This document shows, piece by piece, positions 62,364-64,000 of a DNA stretch of 64,000 nucleotides (positions within the stretch are counted from its first letter, which is position 1; every line of letters begins with the position of its first letter). The stretch is from positions 3,100,001 to 3,164,000 of the forward strand of contig NZ_MVAD01000001.1 of the NCBI RefSeq assembly GCF_002007115.1, given 5' to 3'. A program made the position numbers and the translations under genes. The notes beneath the pieces are model-generated. The model ran no database searches, was not told the DNA's origin, and saw nothing but the letters and a program-made list of their open reading frames with translations. Origin of the DNA: Massilia sp. KIM (GTDB lineage Bacteria > Pseudomonadota > Gammaproteobacteria > Burkholderiales > Burkholderiaceae_D).

Positions 62364-62843
62364 ATGAACGCATTCGACTTCGAGGCCACCGCGCTCGATG
62401 GCAGTCCGGTGGCGCTCTCGCGTTACCAGGGCAAGGCGCTGCTGATCGTGAACACCGCCAGCGAATGCGGCTTCACGCCGCAGTACAAGGGACTGGAAGA
62501 ACTTCACCGCCGTTATGGCGAGCAAGGCCTGGTGGTGATGGGCTTCCCCTGCAACCAGTTCGGCAAGCAGGAGCCGGGCAGCGAGGCCGAGATCGGCGCC
62601 TTCTGCGAGAAGAATTACGGGGTGAGCTTCCCGATGTTCGCCAAGGTCGAGGTCAATGGCGACGATGCCCACCCGCTGTTCAAGTTCCTGAAGGGCGAAG
62701 CCCCCGGCGTGCTGGGCACGGAGGCCATCAAGTGGAACTTCACCAAGTTCCTGGTCGACAAGGACGGCAAGGTCCACAAGCGCTACGCGCCCCAGACCAA
62801 GCCGGAAGAACTGGGCAGCGACATCGAGAAGCTGCTCGCCTGA
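62364..62843 (+). CDS. Glutathione peroxidase family (thioredoxin-dependent type)
   Basis: A 159-residue thiol peroxidase. The ATG at 62364 follows GAGAGG. The peroxidatic Cys35 is in NTASECGFTPQY, the Gln of FGKQEPG (residue 69) and the Trp in KWNFTKFL complete the catalytic tetrad, and an extra Cys (in GAFCEKNYGVSFPMF, about 82) acts as resolving residue. Cysteine instead of selenocysteine and this Cys spacing point to thioredoxin rather than glutathione as reductant. It is convergent with the GH97 gene; the stops are 3 nt apart. Confidence 0.95.
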   Translation: MNAFDFEATALDGSPVALSRYQGKALLIVNTASECGFTPQYKGLEELHRRYGEQGLVVMGFPCNQFGKQEPGSEAEIGAFCEKNYGVSFPMFAKVEVNGDDAHPLFKFLKGEAPGVLGTEAIKWNFTKFLVDKDGKVHKRYAPQTKPEELGSDIEKLLA

Positions 62844-62846
62844 TGC

Positions 62847-64000
62847 TTACTGCGGCGTGAAGCGGATCGCCTGGCCGCCGCCGGGCGCGAGCTTCAGTTG
62901 CAGGGTGTCGCCAGCGCCCACCAGCTTCGATTCGACCACCAGGTCGAAGCGGCGCTCGCTGCGGTAGTCGGCGGCGTCGCCGTCGCGGTAGATCTCGGCC
63001 TTGTAGCGCTTGTCCTTGTCGAGGAAGTCGAGCGGCAGCGCCAGGGTGCGCGCCTGGCCGTCGGTGACGGAGCCGACGTACCAGTCCTGCGAGCGGCGGT
63101 CCTTGCGCGCGATGGTCGCGTACTCGCCCACCGCGCCGTGGATCACGCGGGTGTCGGCCCAGTCGGCCGGCACGTCGCGGATGAACTTGAAGGCCTGCGG
63201 GTACTTCTCGTAGTTCTCCGGCAGGTCGGCCGCCATCACCAGCGGCGAATAGATCACCACGAAGTTGGCCAGCTGCTTGGCCTGGGTCGAATTGAACACC
63301 TTGCCGTCCGCGCCCACCAGGCTCAGGACGCCCGGCGTGTAGTCCATCGGGCCGCTCAGCATGCGGGTAAACACCAGTTTCGCCTCGTGGTCCACGCTGT
63401 TGGGCGGATTGCCCCAGGCGTTGTACTCCACACCGCGCGCGCCCTCGCGCGTCATCCAGTTGGGGTAGGTGCGGCGCAGGCCGGTGTCCTTCACCGGTTC
63501 GTGGGTGTCGATCGCGATGCGGTGCTTGGCTGCCTCGGTGACCGCTTTCAGGAAGTGACGCACCCCGTCCTGCGAATCGTAGTGGCCGTAGCGCGGCTTG
63601 CCGTCGCGGCCAGGCAGCAGCGCGCTGCCCGCCTCGTGCACATAGCCCGACTTGACGCTGTCCACGCCGTGCTTGGCGTAGAGCTTGTAGGCGGCCGTCA
63701 TCTGCTTCTCGTAGGCCGGGATGTTGGCCCCGGTCTCGTGGTGGCCGATCAGGCGCACGCCCTTGGACTTGGCGTAGGCGGCCAGGCCGGGCAGGTCGAA
63801 GTCCGGGTAGGACCTGGTGAAGCTGAAGTCGGCGCCGCCGTGGCCCCAGTCGCTTTCCCAGCCCAGGTTCCAGCCCTCGACCAGCACGCCGCGGAAGCCA
63901 TGCTTGGCGGCGAAGTCGATGTAGCGCCTGGTGTTCTCCGTGTTGGCCGCATGCTTGGGGCCGGCGTTCCAGGTGCCCTTGTTCAGGTGCATCTCCCACC
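62847..64000 (-). CDS. Glycoside hydrolase family 97 enzyme, N-terminus beyond window
   Basis: The C-terminal 383 residues of a GH97 (SusB-like) alpha-glycosidase or galactosidase, presumably periplasmic. The frame stays open to the window edge (W-E before the first internal Met), so the start lies outside. The visible (beta/alpha)8 barrel has VEGWNLGWES, LIGHHETGANIPAYE, DTHEPVKDTGLRRTYPNWMTREGARGVEYNAW, and a C-terminal beta domain. Glutamates in HHETG and REGxxGVE resemble the calcium/base Glu residues of inverting GH97 enzymes, but the class is not certain. Confidence 0.9.
   Translation of the reverse strand, partial: WEMHLNKGTWNAGPKHAANTENTRRYIDFAAKHGFRGVLVEGWNLGWESDWGHGGADFSFTRSYPDFDLPGLAAYAKSKGVRLIGHHETGANIPAYEKQMTAAYKLYAKHGVDSVKSGYVHEAGSALLPGRDGKPRYGHYDSQDGVRHFLKAVTEAAKHRIAIDTHEPVKDTGLRRTYPNWMTREGARGVEYNAWGNPPNSVDHEAKLVFTRMLSGPMDYTPGVLSLVGADGKVFNSTQAKQLANFVVIYSPLVMAADLPENYEKYPQAFKFIRDVPADWADTRVIHGAVGEYATIARKDRRSQDWYVGSVTDGQARTLALPLDFLDKDKRYKAEIYRDGDAADYRSERRFDLVVESKLVGAGDTLQLKLAPGGGQAIRFTPQ

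Overview
The window is a high-GC chromosomal segment of a Gram-negative bacterium, most likely a betaproteobacterium of the Massilia/Telluria group (Oxalobacteraceae). This is inferred from gene content: a ctaC-ctaD-ctaG-DUF2970-ctaE cytochrome oxidase cluster with SURF1/ctaA/ctaB/SCO genes, an OxyR with both redox cysteines, type IV pilus retraction ATPases, two PEP-CTERM proteins, an outer-membrane TonB receptor and GH97-type polysaccharide use. No rRNA, tRNA, CRISPR array, prophage or insertion sequence is visible. Most of the DNA is ordinary housekeeping sequence, and the long antisense reading frames are GC-rich shadows of real genes.

Layout. 0-6.6 kb: an edge-truncated membrane protein, a TonB-dependent receptor, the RNase P RNA gene (minus), two lipoproteins and a stand-alone ThDP enzyme. 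6.8-12.9 kb: ftsY-ftsE-ftsX, rpoH behind a CIRCE operator, arfB, a DEDD exonuclease and a YghU-like GST. 12.9-17.6 kb (minus): a Pho-box promoter, pstS, an intrinsic terminator, a PhoB-like regulator whose receiver has lost its phosphorylation residues, then a GGDEF-EAL membrane protein. 17.6-25 kb: a lipoprotein, gamma-glutamyltransferase, a BASS-type transporter, a PAS/GAF histidine kinase and ilvD, followed by two 62-nt palindromes. 25.3-29.5 kb: a tellurite/stress type cluster (DUF475, two TerD proteins, an AIM24 protein) divergent from a NhaR-like regulator. 29.5-33.2 kb: a CNNM/CorC protein, an RsbQ-like hydrolase, a repeat-rich gap and an AI-2E family permease. 33.2-42.7 kb: a complete aa3/caa3-type cytochrome c oxidase and assembly cluster. 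42.8-50.6 kb: methyltransferase, ComF, TrmL, an SPFH-Arc pair with a palindromic operator, a PEP-CTERM protein, RfaE2, a first PilU, OxyR and a YaiI protein. 50.6-54.9 kb: a PhoX-type phosphatase with a PEP-CTERM partner behind a second Pho box, ubiA and the yqjD-yqjE-yqjK-like trio. 55-64 kb: proC-yggS divergent from pilT-pilU, a formaldehyde-dehydrogenase-like ADH, a chemoreceptor, a glutathione peroxidase and the 3' part of a GH97 glycosidase.

How the genes work together. The most unusual theme is phosphate. Two loci 35 kb apart carry Pho boxes with the same geometry: two GTCAT-type half sites 11 bp apart, then 10 nt, then a -10. One locus links pstS to a PhoB-like pseudo-response regulator and a c-di-GMP enzyme. 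The other links phoX to a PEP-CTERM protein. Together they suggest a phosphate-starvation programme coupled to c-di-GMP and surface or secreted proteins; this is inference from sequence and order. Heat shock is represented by rpoH under a CIRCE site, which implies that HrcA represses the sigma-32 gene. Several short dyads and tandem-repeat arrays lie in gene-free gaps and are described individually.
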